Part shown: one piece after another, positions 5,221 through 6,082 of the stretch | How the letters are laid out: each line of letters starts with the position of its first letter | How positions within the stretch are numbered: position 1 is the stretch's first letter | NCBI GenBank assembly: GCA_026396495.1 | Contig: JAPLWR010000033.1 | Span: forward strand, 3,063 to 9,144 | Source of the DNA: Candidatus Magasanikiibacteriota bacterium | Lineage (GTDB): Bacteria > Patescibacteriota > Patescibacteriia > Magasanikbacterales > UBA10003 | Length of the DNA: 6,082 bases | Reading direction: 5' to 3' | The notes under the pieces: model-generated | Seen by the model: only the letters and a program-made list of their open reading frames with translations | Databases searched by the model: none | Told to the model about the DNA's origin: nothing | Translations under genes and position numbers: made by a program

Positions 5221-5283
5221 AACCCAGGTAGCCGAGACGAAGCGGCGACTCACCTGGTTCGAATCTCTTCGTCCCCGTTGCCA
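5221..5283 (+). ncRNA. tRNA-like structured remnant, possibly pseudoknotted RNA
   Basis: Between tRNA-Ser and its terminator is a stretch with tRNA features but no complete tRNA: a D-arm-like hairpin GCCG/CGGC (5231-5234 / 5243-5246), the canonical T-loop string GGTTCGAATC (5256-5265) whose stem does not close, and CCA at 5281-5283. No anticodon arm is present. It also has unusual complementarity. AACC-C-AGGT (5221-5229) pairs with ACCTGGTT (5252-5259) with one bulge, and the hairpin loop GACGAAG (5236-5242) pairs with all seven bases of CTTCGTC (5267-5273). The GTTCGAATCTC 11-mer is shared with the tRNA-Ser T arm exactly 80 bases upstream. It could be a decayed second tRNA (Leu- or Ser-like 5' half joined to a 3' end), an integration scar, or a small pseudoknotted RNA processed from the tRNA transcript. 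Confidence 0.4.
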
Positions 5284-5284
5284 A

Positions 5285-5316
5285 AAGCACCTCCCTAAAA
5301 GAGGTGTTTTTGTTTT
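5285..5316 (+). terminator. Intrinsic terminator of the tRNA transcript
   Basis: CACCTC (5288-5293) pairs perfectly with GAGGTG (5301-5306) around a seven-base loop, extended by G-U and A-U pairs and followed by TTTTTGTTTT. Confidence 0.9.
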
Positions 5317-5320
5317 AATC

Positions 5321-5349
5321 TTGACAAAAGCCTAAAAATGTGCTATAAT
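5321..5349 (+). promoter_or_regulatory. Perfect extended -10 sigma-70 promoter
   Basis: TTGACA (5321-5326), a 17-base spacer ending in TGC, then TATAAT (5344-5349): both hexamers are exact consensus, spacing is ideal and the TGn extension is present. This should be the strongest promoter in the window. Predicted start is near 5356, leaving a leader of about 136 bases before the ATG at 5493. Confidence 0.93.
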
Positions 5350-5355
5350 TTAAAG

Positions 5356-5492
5356 TCAAAAATAGTTTTTTTAAAGCAGATTTCTCTCTATTTGTGCCTT
5401 AATTTTTAGGGTAGAGATAGGGAGAAATCCCGAGGAATAACCCAAGTCGCGAGGGTTAAGTCGCGGCAAATCACGAGTTGGAGGAGAGAACG
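5356..5492 (+). promoter_or_regulatory. Structured 5' leader of the Bax-inhibitor-1-like gene
   Basis: About 136 bases of untranslated leader with two structures. First, 5379-5393 pairs with 5415-5429 as 15 uninterrupted pairs including two G-U, around a 21-base loop. Second, TAACCC (5438-5443) pairs with GGGTTA (5453-5458), and the loop segment GTCGCGA (5446-5452) pairs with TCGCGGC (5461-5467), an arrangement of an H-type pseudoknot, or of two alternative hairpins. The 8-mer AAGTCGCG occurs twice (5444-5451 and 5458-5465). The ribosome binding site GGAGGAGA (5480-5487) follows, five bases before the ATG. There is no T-run after either stem, so control, if any, would act on translation or RNA stability. 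It matches no riboswitch class I can recognise. Confidence 0.5.
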
Positions 5493-6082
5493 ATGGGATT
5501 TGGCATCAGCGATTCGGTCTGGAAGAGAGAGAAGCGAGGAGGAGTGGACACCCTGTCCACGACCACTTACCTGGCGGCCGTCACCGGGTTCACCGTGTAC
5601 GGCATGCTGCTCGCGGCGGTCATCGCGTTCTACACGCTGTCCTGGCACCCCGAGAGCATGTGGACCTACCTGGGCATCGGGCTGGTCGTGCCGATCATCG
5701 GCATCTTCATCTCGCTCGGCAGCAAGGACTGGCTCGTCTCGCTCTTCGGGTACACGCTCGTCGTGGTCGGGCTCGGTGCCATCACCGGTCCCACCGTGGC
5801 GATGTACCAGACCGGCGTGGTCATGAGTGCACTCATGGCAACCGCCGGAGTGACGATCGTGATGTCGCTCGTCGGCATCCTGTATCAGAAGTCCCTGGAA
5901 GGTTGGGGAGGTTACCTCTTCGGAGCCCTCCTCGCCCTGGTCTTCGTGCGCGTGGCTCAGTCGATCATGATCGGCATGGGCGTCAAGGAGGAGATCTGGT
6001 ACATGCCGTGGATCGAATACGCGGCGGCCGTGCTCTTCTCCCTCTACATCGTCTACGACTGGAATCGGGCACTGCGCTTGCC
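5493..6082 (+). CDS. Bax inhibitor-1-like (BI-1/YccA/YetJ family) membrane protein, 3' truncated
   Basis: The frame from the ATG at 5493 stays open to the window edge (196 full codons). The protein starts with a short basic cytoplasmic segment (KREKRGG, residues 11-17), then hydrophobic spans at about 25-49, 57-76, 79-104, 106-130, 137-158 and 171-190. Family marks are GLGAITGPTVAMY (93-105), ATAGVTIVMSLVGI (116-129) and LYIVYDW (184-190), whose D189 sits at the position of the YD aspartate in Bacillus YetJ. BI-1 proteins are seven-helix membrane proteins that leak calcium in a pH-dependent way; the last helix, with the second aspartate of the sensor pair, is beyond the edge. ATG chosen for the strong Shine-Dalgarno GGAGGAGA. 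Codon use is strikingly unlike the neighbours: mostly CTC/CTG, GTC/GTG, ATC and GCG, about 62% GC in a sampled line. That suggests recent acquisition, strong codon selection or a contig join. Confidence 0.82.
   Translation, partial: MGFGISDSVWKREKRGGVDTLSTTTYLAAVTGFTVYGMLLAAVIAFYTLSWHPESMWTYLGIGLVVPIIGIFISLGSKDWLVSLFGYTLVVVGLGAITGPTVAMYQTGVVMSALMATAGVTIVMSLVGILYQKSLEGWGGYLFGALLALVFVRVAQSIMIGMGVKEEIWYMPWIEYAAAVLFSLYIVYDWNRALRL

Noticed and set aside
5177..5283. Second complete tRNA gene after tRNA-Ser
   Set aside because: The T-loop string is present but its stem has only two possible pairs and no anticodon arm can be drawn, so it is not annotated as a working tRNA.
5500..5826. Plus-strand frame of 108 codons rich in Arg, Ser and Pro
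   Set aside because: It is an out-of-frame reading of the GC-rich BI-1-like gene; such Arg/Ser-rich shadows are common in high-GC DNA, and its TTG start has no suitable ribosome site.

Overview
The window looks like AT-rich bacterial chromosome, most plausibly from a Patescibacteria/CPR-type genome. This is an inference from short genes, tight spacing, a bacterial TrmB-type regulator, separate coaB and coaC genes, and a Bax-inhibitor-1-like protein. A hand count gives about 38% GC in one 60-base line of the second gene (23/60 at 1501-1560) and about 62% in one line of the last gene (37/60 at 5701-5760). There are no IS elements, CRISPR arrays or phage structural genes.

Layout. 1-201 is the coiled-coil tail of a truncated sensor-like protein, sharing a bidirectional terminator with a convergent TrmB-family regulator (250-1020, minus strand). 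The divergent intergenic region 1021-1201 is dense. It holds a near-perfect promoter that appears to give the regulator a leaderless mRNA, a 7-bp inverted repeat over that promoter, four DnaA-box-like 9-mers in a row at 10-11 bp spacing, and the promoter and boxA-like leader of the rightward operon. That operon is a TIM-barrel amidohydrolase (1202-2086), then coaB (2098-2787) and coaC (2784-3341), which carry out two consecutive steps of coenzyme A synthesis. It ends in an intrinsic terminator.

A second unit (3383-5065) has the same promoter/boxA-like/Shine-Dalgarno plan. It encodes a PHP-family phosphoesterase gene broken by a small deletion at its catalytic TDHD-type motif, followed by an intact purine nucleoside phosphorylase (4203-5018) and a terminator. 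Together they suggest nucleotide/nucleoside salvage.

A third unit is tRNA-Ser(CGA) (5111-5200), a tRNA-like, possibly pseudoknotted remnant (5221-5283) and a terminator. The window ends with a textbook extended -10 promoter (5321-5349) and a structured leader of about 136 nt. The leader has a 15-bp hairpin and a candidate H-type pseudoknot. It precedes a Bax-inhibitor-1-like membrane protein gene that is far more GC-rich than everything else and runs off the right edge.

The points most worth a second look are the structured leader and composition break at the right end, the DnaA-box array, the boxA-like elements abutting ribosome binding sites, the tRNA-like RNA, and the broken PHP gene.
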